Assembly (NCBI GenBank): GCA_023460315.1
Contig: JAEWQO010000042.1
Coordinates: forward strand, 1-48,097
Length of the DNA: 48,097 nucleotides
Source: Actinomycetes bacterium
GTDB taxonomy: Bacteria > Actinomycetota > Coriobacteriia > Coriobacteriales > Eggerthellaceae
Direction of reading: 5' to 3'
The position numbers were made by a program, and so were the translations under genes. The notes below the pieces were generated by a model. It was not told the DNA's origin and ran no database searches. It worked only from the letters and a program-made list of their open reading frames with translations. Of the stretch, positions 34,087 to 42,838 are shown piece by piece (the first letter of the stretch is position 1; each line of letters begins with the position of its first letter).

Positions 34087-34495
34087 AAGTGTTGCCCATG
34101 GAGGGAAGTCAATTATTCATCCCAGGAATTGAATGTTCTTCCTGCGCCATTCCGAGGACGTCGCGCCGGTGCATTTTTCAAGCGCCTGGCCAAACTCTCC
34201 CTGCTGGTATCCCTGATTCGTTCGGCGTCTTGTCTGGATGTCGGGTCCTCCCTCAGAGAATCCGATTCACCGCAGCGCAAAACCCCGTAATTTTGCACCG
34301 AAAACTGGTGTGGGTCGTCTTGTTGTCAAGTTCGATTATACTTTGCATCATGGATGGCGGTCTCTGACGGCAAAGTTAGGTTGGCGGGTGGCGACGGCGC
34401 ACGCGCACGGTCGCTCGCTTCTCTCTCCGATCCATCGGGATCCGTCTCATGGATGGATAGTGCAAGAATGCCAGCTCGGACTGAAAGTTCCCTGC
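34087..34495. other. Divergent intergenic region between MFS and LuxR-type genes
   Basis: About 410 bases with no convincing gene. A TATACT -10 (34337-34342), without a good -35, could drive the regulator. An open frame runs through from 34238 into the regulator but its first 86 codons are not protein-like. Confidence 0.5.
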
Positions 34496-36019
34496 ATGAT
34501 AAAACTGCGAGACACGGTAGGCGTTGCCGTCTTTCTGCTTCTTGTTCTTGTGCTCTGGTGGGCCCTTTCCGCGCTGCCCGGCCCCCATCGGGTCCAGATG
34601 ACAGAAGAGGCCCAGGGCTCCTTTGATCTGTCGGATATGGATTTCCAGAATTCTGTTTATGGCATCTCCTCCGGGTGGGACAGCTGGCCTGATCAGCTAT
34701 ATTCCCCCGAGGACCTGGCTAGGGCGGAAGATCCCGTGTCTCACGAGAGCTTGGATTTTTCTCGGGTGAACTACGCCACCCATCGCCTGCAGCTTAACCT
34801 TGTTCCCGGCAGGACCTATGGGCTGTCCTTCTGGTCCTCTGGCTACTCCATGGCACTGTACATCGACGGCGTGGAGATGGCGCGTGCCGGACATCCCGGA
34901 ACCACGCGAGAAGAGACTGAACCGCTCGTGAATAAGTTTGTGACCTACTTCACTCCGTCGAGCGAGACAGTCGAGATTGTGGTGCAGACGGCAAATTTTG
35001 TCCATCAGGAAGGGAGCCGCCCCCCGGCGCTCACCATCGGTGGCGCAGAAAGCATCGCAGACTATGAGCGCAATTCAGATTTGAGGATGGGCATCGTGTT
35101 CGGATGCCTGATGACCGCGTTCCTCTATCATATCGCCGTCTTCCTGCTCAACCGCAAACAAGTTACCTCATTGGTCTTCGCTGTTCTCTGCCTGCTGCTG
35201 GCGCTCGCTTCCGGGGATTTTCTTGCGCGGCTGTTTCCGGACTACAGCTGGCAATTTTCCATCCGAATGGAATACCTTACCTACCTTTTGGCTGCAGCGG
35301 CATTGACCTTGCTGGTGAGGCTGCTTTTCCCTCCTGTGCGGCACAAAGGAGGGTTTCTGCTGTACCTCGTTTTATGCGGGCTCTACGGCATGGTGGTGAT
35401 CTTCACGGATTCCGTGTTCTTCACCGGCCTGCGCACGGGGTTTCAGGCGCTTTCTGCGGCCATGATCCTGTATGGCATTTTCCATATTGCGCTCACGCTC
35501 AAGGAGAAAAAGCTGAAAAACGCGTTGGCTTTCCTTGGCATTCTGATCCTATCCCTGTTCATCATTGCCGACATCCTGCTGCGCTACGATGTTTCGGCGG
35601 TGAGTTTCCTTGCGGGGGAAACGTTCAACGCCGCGGGAGGCATGGTGATGTTCGTGTTTTGCTATGCGTTCGTGTTGTCTCTGGAGCAGGCTGAGATCAA
35701 TGCGAGGCTGGAGGAATCGCGGCTGGCGCTCGTTGCGGCCGAGGTGCGCTATGAAGAGCTGGAGAAAAAGCAGGCTCAGAGCCGCCAGCCGTTTGCCAAG
35801 GTGTCTGATTTTGGCTTGACCAGACGCGAGACAGAAGTCGTGCTTTTGCTGCTGGATGGGAAGACGCGCGATGAGGTAGCCGAGCTGCTGTGCATCAGCA
35901 TGGGCACGGTGAACTCCCATTGCTCCAACATATATCGGAAGACACAGTGCAAAAATGTCGTCGATCTGGTGCGCCGCTTGAGGCCTGATGCGGATGAAAT
36001 GCCGCAGGCGGCGGACTGA
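34496..36019 (+). CDS. 7TM-DISM membrane receptor fused to a LuxR DNA-binding domain
   Basis: A 507-residue one-component membrane transcription regulator. Order: membrane span 8-26; extracytoplasmic galactose-binding-like domain about 30-195 (typical LNLVPGRTYGLSFW...LYIDGVEMARAG signature of the 7TMR-DISM sensor domain); seven membrane spans between about 198 and 396; a coiled coil (397-430); and a LuxR/GerE helix-turn-helix at about 438-495 (LTRRETEVVLLLLDGKTRDEVAELLCISMGTVNSH shape). 7TM-DISM proteins usually end in kinase or GGDEF domains, so direct fusion to DNA binding is less common. Start ATG 34496 is chosen because the next residues form the first span; its RBS is weak. Its neighbours, an MFS gene and a secreted protease, are candidate targets. 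Confidence 0.88.
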   Translation: MIKLRDTVGVAVFLLLVLVLWWALSALPGPHRVQMTEEAQGSFDLSDMDFQNSVYGISSGWDSWPDQLYSPEDLARAEDPVSHESLDFSRVNYATHRLQLNLVPGRTYGLSFWSSGYSMALYIDGVEMARAGHPGTTREETEPLVNKFVTYFTPSSETVEIVVQTANFVHQEGSRPPALTIGGAESIADYERNSDLRMGIVFGCLMTAFLYHIAVFLLNRKQVTSLVFAVLCLLLALASGDFLARLFPDYSWQFSIRMEYLTYLLAAAALTLLVRLLFPPVRHKGGFLLYLVLCGLYGMVVIFTDSVFFTGLRTGFQALSAAMILYGIFHIALTLKEKKLKNALAFLGILILSLFIIADILLRYDVSAVSFLAGETFNAAGGMVMFVFCYAFVLSLEQAEINARLEESRLALVAAEVRYEELEKKQAQSRQPFAKVSDFGLTRRETEVVLLLLDGKTRDEVAELLCISMGTVNSHCSNIYRKTQCKNVVDLVRRLRPDADEMPQAAD

Positions 36020-36049
36020 CGGGGGGAAAGGATATCCCTTTTGTTGGAA

Positions 36050-36067
36050 ATCATTGGCTCCAATGAT
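36050..36067. promoter_or_regulatory. 18-base perfect palindrome, operator candidate
   Basis: ATCATTGG-CT-CCAATGAT lies 31 bases after the LuxR-type stop and 135 bases before the protease start. LuxR-type dimers bind about 18-20-base palindromes, so this is a candidate site for the upstream regulator. It could instead be an RNA hairpin, but a 2-base loop and no T tract argue against a terminator. Confidence 0.5.
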
Positions 36068-36201
36068 ATAAAAAAAGACGAACTCATAGTAAAAAGAGAA
36101 GGAAGTGTTGCTCCCCCTGCTTTTCTGTAGCCAGAGGCGCGAAGGCGCAAGGCTGCTGCGGCCAGGGTTATGACGTGCATGTCGGACGAGAAAGGTTTTC
36201 C

Positions 36202-39200
36202 ATGGCAATGAAAGCTTCCCGCACCCTTGAATTCGTTGGAGATTCGGCGAGTGGTTCTTCACGAAGGGGGTCTCCCGCCCGTCGTCTCTGCTCATGGCTG
36301 CTCTCCTTTGTGCTTGTTGTTTCCTTGGCGCCCATCTCCTCGCTGGCTTATGCCGCCGATTCGGATGCAGCGGGGGCTGCAGCGTCATCCGCGGAAGACG
36401 AGATGCTTTCCGATGAGGCCATTGACCAGATGCTCGCGGCGGGACCGTACGAAGAAGGAAGCGCGCTCGTCGTGGTGGACAACACCGTGGCAGCGCGGAA
36501 CGATGGGGCACGAGCGCGTGGGCTGGACATTCTCGATGCCGCCGAGCCGCTTATGGATGCCTCGACCGGAACGCTCGAGCAGACGATTGAGTCCGAAACG
36601 GGAAACGGGCAAAGCGCATCGATGCTGCGTTCGAACGGCGATTCCCAAGGTGCCGCCACCATCAAGCTGGTGACCCAGGCGGGCATGTCCACCGAGCAGC
36701 TGCTTGAGGCCCTGCGCGACGACCCGCGCGTGATCGTCGCTGAGCCAAACTATACCTACTCGCTTGTTGATCCTGATGAGAGTAGCAGCATCAACGTCTC
36801 TTCCTCTATCGGCGGGGCGTCGTCCTCGGCCGCTTCATCGGCCTCGTCCCTCGCGTCCGGCGAAGCGGCCGACATGACCGCGTTCCAATGGGGCTATAGC
36901 GCAGATGCAGACGTTCTCAAGCTGGCGGGCAAGACGGCCACCTATGACATGAACGTGCCGCTGTGGGAGGCCAATCGCACCGACTCTTCGGTCGCCAACG
37001 CCACGGGAACGGTTGCCGTGGTTGACACCGGAATCGATTACGAGCATCCCGACTTGGCTTCCGTCATGCGGGACGACATGAAGACGTTCGTGGACTATGG
37101 ATCTGACTGGGGGTATGCTCCCGCGCAGAGCACGACCGGCGAAGGCCCGATGGACGATCAGGGACATGGCACGCACGTGGCCGGCATCATCGGTGCGGAA
37201 TGGAACGACGAGGGAGTGAGCGGCATTGCGTCCGGCGTCAAGCTGGTTGCCGTCAAGGCAGGCACGGCCGAGGGCAGGTTTGACATGAGCGACGTCATCA
37301 AGGGGTATGCCTACCTTGCTGATGCCGTACGCGGCGGCCTCGACGATCTCGTGTCCATCAACAATTCCTGGGGCGGGCCAAGCGCGACCTATTCGCTCGC
37401 GCTTGCAGTCACCGAGTTGGGTCGTCTTGGCGCAATCTCGGTGTTTGCATCAGGCAACGAGTCGCTCAACACCGACGACTCCGCTCAGACCGTCTCCTCC
37501 CTGCGGTCGAATCCCTATGTCGTGGTGGTCGATTCGGCCACGCGTTACACAGAAGCCTCCTCCTTCTCCAACTATGGAGTGGCCACGACCGACGTGTTCG
37601 CGCCGGGCTCGAGCATCCTTTCCACCTTCCCGCAGGACAAGAGCTCTTATTTCCCTGAGGCATACGATGCCAACCTCATGTTCGAATCGTTCGTCGATGC
37701 GGATCCCTCGGCTGCGAAGGTGCATGTGTCCTCTGACGGGGCGCCGGGAAGCGCAGCCGGGACGGTGCAGATCAATGCACAGTTTGACGAAACGGGCGGC
37801 GCGCTGCGCGTCGGCCTTTCTGACTTTGCCTCGATCAGCCCCGCCGAGCTGGACGCCTATGTGTCCGTGAATGTGGGAACGTCCGATGCGTCGGCTGTCC
37901 AGAACTTTGGCTGGCGTTATTACACCGATGGAGCGGCTATTGCTGTTGCTGGTGTCTACGTTCGTGCTGTCGATGGGACTGGCGCGGAGGATTGGGTTCT
38001 CGTGAACGCTGCAACGGCCGGGCGATTGGTGGCGGGTGACTGGTTCGTCGAAAGCTTCAACATCGCCGAAGCGTGCGCCGAGGCCGGGATGACGCCCAAG
38101 ATGGAAAACGACGCATTCATGCTGCGAGTGAGACTGTTGGCACCTCAGGAGGACTGGGACCTGTCGAAGAGCTTCTACCTTGACACGGTCGGCGTGGCGC
38201 CGAGTGGATCTGAGGTCGGCTATGCCTACCTGAGCGGCACGTCCATGGCAACGCCTGCGGTCGCCGGTGCTGCAGCCATCGCCGCATTGAACGACGACCC
38301 CTCGCTTTCTCCTGCCGAACAGGCTGCACAACGGGCCATGCGCCTGCGTTCCAGCGTCACTCCCGTCGCGTCGATGGCCGATCTCTGCGCATCGCGAGGC
38401 GTGTCCGACCTTTCGGTTCTGGATACCGCAAGCATGGTGCCGGTGGTGCTGGACGCGACGGTGGAGGGGGACTCGGATGACGGGGCTGCGATTGCGATCA
38501 CGGGCGGATTCTATGGCTCTGCAGAGGGGTCGGTGACAATCGGCGGGGTGGCTGCAACGGTGACGTCGTGGTCGGATGACCGCATTGTGGTCGAATGCCC
38601 CGCCGGCATCTCGAGTGGCGTGCTGGTCGTCAAGGTGGAGAATGCGGCGGGGAAGGCGGGCCAGCGTGCGATTGCGCTTGAGCTGCCCGTTCCCCCCGCT
38701 GATGAGGCGACCCCCCTGTATGAGCGCGAGTATGAGTTGCCGGCGCTCTCGGAAGTGCCTGCTGAGGCAATGGATCAGGCGTTGATCGCGGGGCTTGGCG
38801 GGAAGCTGTACCTGCTGCCTCGGGCAACCCAGTCTGCTGTTGCGACGCAGCTATGGGCGCTCGATCTGGCCACGGGGGAGTGGGAGCGTTGTGCCGACCT
38901 TCCGACTGCAGTCGTGTCTCCCACCATGGTTGCCTATGAGAAGACGATGATCGTCGGAGGCACGTTCGAAGGTGCCGACGGCGACGCTGTGTCTTCGCTG
39001 TTCCAATTCGATCCCGCGACTGGATCTTGGTCCGCGATCGAAGTCCCTCTTCCCCGGGAGTCGACGTTGGCCAACGTCGAGGGGACGCTGCTTGCAGTCG
39101 GCGGTGCGACGGGTGACGGAGACGAACTTCATGAGATTGACGAGGTGATCTCCATCGACGTGAAGGCAAAGGAGGCCAAGCTTGTCGGTCACCTGGAGAC

Positions 39201-39885
39201 CCCTCTCATGAATCCCGACGTGTCAGCCAGTGGGACCACGCTCACCGTGGGGCGTGGCCTTGCCGTGAACACGCAAGAACAGATTGAGGCCGTGAACGGA
39301 TTTGCCCTCTACACCTACCAAGACGGGCAGCTGACCGGCGGGGACGATGTTGCTGCCCTGCCCGATTTTGGAGCCAGCGGGCCGAACCCCTATGTGCTCG
39401 CCGTGGTTCGTGACGGCGTTGCGTCGGTCGGGTTCTCCGCCGTGGAAGTCGGAGGCTCGGGCACGTTCGAGGACGAGGACACGTATCTGCTGAACGTTCC
39501 GTCAGGCGACGGGAACGGTGCGGGGCTGAGGGAAGCTTCGACGTTTACAGGCTTTGGCAAGCGGTTCATGCGCGGCCAGGTGTATAACCAGGCAGTCGCT
39601 GCCTATGATGGACAGCTGTATGCCATCGGGTATCTGAACGGGGGAGCAGATGGATGGACCCTCCGATCCACGGCGGTCGCGACTTACCCTGCGGCTGGCG
39701 ACGTCATCCATGGCGGCGACGATCCCACGCCCACGCCTGAGCCCACTCCGTTGCCCGGTCCCAGCCAGAACGGCTTGGCGAGCACCGGCGACGGCATGCT
39801 GCCGTTCGTCTCCTTCGCCGCTGGCGTGATGCTGCTTGCGATGTTGGGGGCTGCTGTGGCCCTGAGGAAGCTGAGGAGCCGCTGA
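36202..39885 (+). CDS. Cell-wall-anchored subtilisin-like protease with TIG and kelch-like regions
   Basis: A 1227-residue exported protease. Basic N-terminus and signal peptide (about residues 30-50, ending SSLAYA); a propeptide (RVIVAEPNY at its end); an S8 catalytic domain with D275 (VDTGID), H322 (GHGTHVAG), oxyanion Asn in NNSWGG and S681 (GTSMATP). About 170 extra residues are inserted between the oxyanion Asn and S681. Then an IPT/TIG-like domain (about 750-830), kelch-like repeats (about 850-1150, LWALDLATGEWERCADLP type), a Thr/Pro spacer, and a sorting signal LASTGD (1192-1197), membrane span and basic tail. LAxTG is a class E sortase signal, not the class B NPxTx signal. Protein binding by the kelch part could direct proteolysis. 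Confidence 0.93.
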   Translation: MAMKASRTLEFVGDSASGSSRRGSPARRLCSWLLSFVLVVSLAPISSLAYAADSDAAGAAASSAEDEMLSDEAIDQMLAAGPYEEGSALVVVDNTVAARNDGARARGLDILDAAEPLMDASTGTLEQTIESETGNGQSASMLRSNGDSQGAATIKLVTQAGMSTEQLLEALRDDPRVIVAEPNYTYSLVDPDESSSINVSSSIGGASSSAASSASSLASGEAADMTAFQWGYSADADVLKLAGKTATYDMNVPLWEANRTDSSVANATGTVAVVDTGIDYEHPDLASVMRDDMKTFVDYGSDWGYAPAQSTTGEGPMDDQGHGTHVAGIIGAEWNDEGVSGIASGVKLVAVKAGTAEGRFDMSDVIKGYAYLADAVRGGLDDLVSINNSWGGPSATYSLALAVTELGRLGAISVFASGNESLNTDDSAQTVSSLRSNPYVVVVDSATRYTEASSFSNYGVATTDVFAPGSSILSTFPQDKSSYFPEAYDANLMFESFVDADPSAAKVHVSSDGAPGSAAGTVQINAQFDETGGALRVGLSDFASISPAELDAYVSVNVGTSDASAVQNFGWRYYTDGAAIAVAGVYVRAVDGTGAEDWVLVNAATAGRLVAGDWFVESFNIAEACAEAGMTPKMENDAFMLRVRLLAPQEDWDLSKSFYLDTVGVAPSGSEVGYAYLSGTSMATPAVAGAAAIAALNDDPSLSPAEQAAQRAMRLRSSVTPVASMADLCASRGVSDLSVLDTASMVPVVLDATVEGDSDDGAAIAITGGFYGSAEGSVTIGGVAATVTSWSDDRIVVECPAGISSGVLVVKVENAAGKAGQRAIALELPVPPADEATPLYEREYELPALSEVPAEAMDQALIAGLGGKLYLLPRATQSAVATQLWALDLATGEWERCADLPTAVVSPTMVAYEKTMIVGGTFEGADGDAVSSLFQFDPATGSWSAIEVPLPRESTLANVEGTLLAVGGATGDGDELHEIDEVISIDVKAKEAKLVGHLETPLMNPDVSASGTTLTVGRGLAVNTQEQIEAVNGFALYTYQDGQLTGGDDVAALPDFGASGPNPYVLAVVRDGVASVGFSAVEVGGSGTFEDEDTYLLNVPSGDGNGAGLREASTFTGFGKRFMRGQVYNQAVAAYDGQLYAIGYLNGGADGWTLRSTAVATYPAAGDVIHGGDDPTPTPEPTPLPGPSQNGLASTGDGMLPFVSFAAGVMLLAMLGAAVALRKLRSR

Positions 39886-40079
39886 GAGACCCTTTCTGTT
39901 GACGGGGTCCGATACTGACACTGACGGCGGGAGGATTGCGGAGGGTTGTGATGGCAAGGGAGGGGCGGATTGCCACCGCTAAACCGTGGATGTCGATCGG
40001 GCCCTCCGCGAGCGTGGCCCGACTGGGTTTTCGCCCATGCCTTTTGTTGTCTGAGGTCATGCTTTTCATCGCTCTGTCG

Positions 40080-40088
40080 TGCTACCAT
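40080..40088 (+). promoter_or_regulatory. Extended -10 promoter for the MGMT-like gene
   Basis: TGCTACCAT, 20 bases before the start codon, fits an extended -10 with a very short leader. Confidence 0.4.
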
Positions 40089-40107
40089 TGTCTTGAGGTG
40101 AGCGACG

Positions 40108-40503
40108 ATGACGGAATTCAAGGAAGAGAAGGAACTCGGTCCATCGGGAATGGTCGCGATGGACGAGACCTTCTTCAATCGTGTCTATGCACAGGTGCGA
40201 AGCGTTCCGTATGGGACCGTGTGCACCTACGGCGACATCGCCGATCTCGCAGGGTATCCCCGTGCTTCACGCGAGGTGGGATACGCCATGAGCCGTGTGC
40301 TCGGCGAGTGGAATCTTCCGTGCCACCGCATTGTCAACGCCAAAGGAACGCTCGCTCCGACGTATGCGTTCGGTGGCAAAGACAAGCAACGCCGGCTCCT
40401 CGAAGAAGAGGGCGTTACCTTCGTCGACGCGGAAACCATCGACATGCGAAAGCATCGCTGGCCTCCCACGGCAGAACCGGAGCAGTTGGGATTGGGACTG
40501 TAG
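40108..40503 (+). CDS. MGMT-family DNA alkyl-damage protein
   Basis: A 131-residue single-domain protein of the O6-alkylguanine-DNA alkyltransferase fold, without the N-terminal domain of Ogt/Ada. It has the DNA-binding helix region (VPYGTVCTYGDIADLAGYPRASREVG) and the active motif PCHRI with C72, where alkyltransferase-like proteins have Trp. Cys retention suggests a real methyl acceptor, although the shortened form often acts in damage recognition. A final stretch of Leu/Gly is unusual. ATG 40108 has GAGGTG upstream. Confidence 0.87.
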   Translation: MTEFKEEKELGPSGMVAMDETFFNRVYAQVRSVPYGTVCTYGDIADLAGYPRASREVGYAMSRVLGEWNLPCHRIVNAKGTLAPTYAFGGKDKQRRLLEEEGVTFVDAETIDMRKHRWPPTAEPEQLGLGL

Positions 40504-40655
40504 GTTTCTCCTGACGAACTCGTTGCGCTGACCTGATCACGTCATACGGATATCCCGACAACTGCATGACGCGAGAAATCTGACGAGTCAGGACAGGGCG
40601 GCCCATGGTGGTATGCTTTCAGACAACAGTCACGCTCTATCGTCAGGAGCAAGCA

Positions 40656-41441
40656 GTGCCGAATGCCAATGAAGTCGGATCGGGTGGACAAAGAAGCGTT
40701 ATCGACGACGATCAATTGAAGAAGATGATGTCGTCGAGCAAACCCGGTTTCTTTCAGCAGAACAAGTTCCGCATGGTCACCATCGTGCTCATCGCCATCA
40801 ATGTGATCATGTTCGGTATAGAAGTCCTTCTGTCGGGGCTTCGTGTCAATATTCCCACCACCGTGCTCGTCAACATGGGGGCGATGTATGCGCCGTTGAT
40901 CCAATCGGCGGGTGACCTCTATCGGTTCGTCACCCCGATGTTTCTTCACGTCGATCTCATGCACCTGGGATTCAATATGGTGGCACTCTGGAGTGTCGGC
41001 GAAGCGCTCGAACGCGTGCTCGGTAAAGGAAATTTCATCGCGTTGTACTTCGTCGGCGGCATCACGGGCAATGCCGTATCATATGCCGCCGATGTGTTCA
41101 TGGCGGGTCCTTCGACCGTGAGTGCCGGTGCCTCGACGAGCGTGTTCGGGCTCTTCGTCGCCGTGGCGCTGCTGGCGTTGCTTCATAAGAACAATCGCGG
41201 GTATTTCGCGCAGTACAGCAAGGGCATGCTCGCCATCATAGGCGTGAACGTGCTCTACACCTTCGTTGTGCCGAGCATCTCAATCAGCGGACACCTGGGC
41301 GGCGCACTCGGAGGCCTCATCGCCATGTTCATGATTCCCGCTAAAAGCCTGCGTGTGCCGAACCCCGTGCGCATCGTCGTCGGTGTGCTCTGGGTGGCAT
41401 CGCTCGTGTGTCTGATCGTGTCGCAGGGCATCATCGGCTGA
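40656..41441 (+). CDS. Rhomboid-family intramembrane serine protease
   Basis: A 261-residue membrane protease. Six or seven hydrophobic spans are seen. Loop 1 shows the typical YRFVTPMFLHVDLMHLGFNM, catalytic Ser is in GASTSVFGL (S160) and catalytic His in SGHLGGALGG (H213). The usual GASG is GAST here, still with Ser. A 35-residue hydrophilic N-terminus comes first. Start GTG 40656 was chosen because GGAG lies 7 bases upstream; an ATG at 40605 in frame adds 17 residues without an RBS. Could cleave membrane proteins to release signals; the substrate is unknown. Confidence 0.9.
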   Translation: MPNANEVGSGGQRSVIDDDQLKKMMSSSKPGFFQQNKFRMVTIVLIAINVIMFGIEVLLSGLRVNIPTTVLVNMGAMYAPLIQSAGDLYRFVTPMFLHVDLMHLGFNMVALWSVGEALERVLGKGNFIALYFVGGITGNAVSYAADVFMAGPSTVSAGASTSVFGLFVAVALLALLHKNNRGYFAQYSKGMLAIIGVNVLYTFVVPSISISGHLGGALGGLIAMFMIPAKSLRVPNPVRIVVGVLWVASLVCLIVSQGIIG

Positions 41442-41522
41442 GCGTTCATCGTGGCGGCAATCTCCGGTAGAGCTTTTCGCGTCGGCATTGATCCGTAGGA
41501 TTCGGTTTTCAGTTGCCGGTCT

Positions 41523-41597
41523 GTACTGGTTGCGATCCGCTATGGCGTACTTGCGGTCCGGCAATGGCCTCAAAATGGCTGATATATCAACCAGTAC
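41523..41597. repeat. Separated 10-base inverted repeat, possible element remnant
   Basis: GTACTGGTTG at 41523-41532 and its complement CAACCAGTAC at 41588-41597, 55 bases apart, in the gap between convergent rhomboid and deformylase-like genes. May be a small transposable remnant or a long stem-loop. Confidence 0.45.
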
Positions 41598-41610
41598 GGC
41601 GAGTCGGCCT

Positions 41611-41625
41611 TAAGCGAAAAACGCT
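41611..41625 (-). terminator. Weak hairpin after the deformylase-like gene
   Basis: AAGCG and CGCTT flank a T5 loop on the minus strand. Short stem, low certainty. Confidence 0.3.
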
Positions 41626-41631
41626 TGTGCC

Positions 41632-42051
41632 CTATACCACTTTGCCCTTGCAGTGATCGATCATGTGTTGAACCATTTGGGCCGTCCAGCCCGTGAGCTC
41701 CCTTTTGCGCGGCTTCAGTTCGCCATCGATCAATTCTTCAAAGGTCACCTTGATCTTATCGTAGCGAGTTACCTTGGAATCCGTTTCGAGAGAAAGGCAT
41801 CCTTCGACTGTCTTGAATGCCCTGAGTGCCTGTTTCAGCGTGGGATTGTACATGATATGAGGTTGGTCGTTGTCGTCCAAATAGGCGATGATGCATTTCG
41901 TAGCACCGATCTGGTTTGCAGCCAGACACGCGGCGCCGTTGAGGGATGTCAATGTTTCGAGCAGATCCTGTGCTACGGAGGCATCGTCAACGGTTGCCGT
42001 TTCGCACGGCATCGAAAGAATTGCTTCGTCTTTTACCAGTTCCTTGATCAT
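41632..42051 (-). CDS. Peptide deformylase-like protein lacking the catalytic Glu
   Basis: A 139-residue PDF-fold protein. The three PDF motifs are recognisable: LNGAACLAANQIG (motif 1, residues 38-49), EGCLS (83-87) and HMIDH (129-133). The metal ligands C85, H129 and H133 are kept, but the catalytic Glu of HExxH is Met130 and the usual AAPQ is AANQ. Related PDF-like proteins without this Glu are known to lack normal deformylase activity. It is short and truncated at the C-terminus relative to type II enzymes. GGGAGC precedes the start. It is followed upstream (same strand) by the VF530 gene. Confidence 0.88.
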   Translation of the reverse strand: MIKELVKDEAILSMPCETATVDDASVAQDLLETLTSLNGAACLAANQIGATKCIIAYLDDNDQPHIMYNPTLKQALRAFKTVEGCLSLETDSKVTRYDKIKVTFEELIDGELKPRKRELTGWTAQMVQHMIDHCKGKVV

Positions 42052-42189
42052 GATGCTCCCGTCGGATGAATGTTTCTCTGCGCTGGCCCTGCGTGCTTTC
42101 GGCGACGGCGCCAGCCTGAGTCTCGGTAGATTCTAACACGATGGAAGGCGGATGTATGACGGATAGTGATTCGGCACCGGCATGCTCGA

Positions 42190-42438
42190 TCAGATGTCCA
42201 CCCAAAATTTCGAGTTCTTGTAGAGCTCCTCGACTTTGCTGCGTGCCCAAGGTGTTTTGCGTAGGAAATTCAGCGAGCTTTTGAAGTTGGGGTCGTTGCA
42301 GAAGCATTTGATCTTGATTCGCTTCGCTAATCCATCCCATCCGTATTTATTGACGAGTCGTTTGAGCATCATTTCGAGTGTCACGCCGTGAAGCGGATCA
42401 TTGGGGTGTTCCCGTGCGTCGGATTTTTCGGTGGGCAT
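42190..42438 (-). CDS. VF530 / DUF2132 family small protein
   Basis: An 82-residue protein with the family's distinctive core (PLHGVTLEMMLKRLV, YGWDGLAKRI and SSLNFLRKTPWARSKVE). Members are small proteins of unclear role; VF530 of Vibrio fischeri was solved as a structure and described as possibly DNA-binding. The whole domain is present. GAGGATGA precedes ATG 42438. It is on the same strand as the deformylase-like gene, 138 bases away. Confidence 0.9.
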   Translation of the reverse strand: MPTEKSDAREHPNDPLHGVTLEMMLKRLVNKYGWDGLAKRIKIKCFCNDPNFKSSLNFLRKTPWARSKVEELYKNSKFWVDI

Positions 42439-42615
42439 TCATCCTCGTTTCTTTTGCATTCGATTGTCTCACGCTTTACGTCGATGCGGCCGCAGAAAAG
42501 CATTCGTTGCGTAAACACAGCGTCCGATGGCAGCGCGTCCTTTTGCGTGGGAGGCTCAAGCGCATCGGATGCCCAGCTGTGCCATCGGGTTGCACAGAAA
42601 AGAGGATGCTCATCG

Positions 42616-42826
42616 ACCTGTTCAATAAGCCATCCAAACCGATCGCTTGATACGTCGGGACCCATTTTCCCGCAGTGCCCTTGGGAATGGCAAGTTTTGA
42701 GGCGATTGTTCCTTCGCCGGAACCTCGCTTAATCAGCTCGGCGGCAAAGAGCCTCACGTCCCCATCGTGCTTGCATCTTGAATCTGCTCTAATCAAAAAC
42801 CTCACCTTCAAAACTTGGACTTTCAT
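42616..42826 (-). pseudogene. Transposase OrfA remnant (IS3-type HTH)
   Basis: Residues translated from this stretch (RLFAAELIKRGSGEGTIASKL and WVPTYQAIGLDGLLN) resemble the first helix-turn-helix of IS3-type transposase OrfA. After DGLLN the reading loses all similarity and continues in composition unlike a protein, so the gene is truncated. No OrfB is present. A TTGGACT/AGTCCAA inverted repeat (42815-42821 and 42832-42838) stands at the upstream edge, possibly part of the old element end. Confidence 0.6.
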
Positions 42827-42838
42827 TTTCTAGTCCAA
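42815..42838. repeat. Short inverted repeat at the upstream edge of the transposase remnant
   Basis: TTGGACT and AGTCCAA flank 10 bases. A second palindromic stretch (CCAAATTTTGG) follows at once. Confidence 0.5.

Noticed and set aside
40108..40503. Alkyltransferase-like (ATL) protein
   Set aside because: ATL proteins have Trp in place of the active Cys; here PCHRI keeps Cys72, so the MGMT call was preferred.
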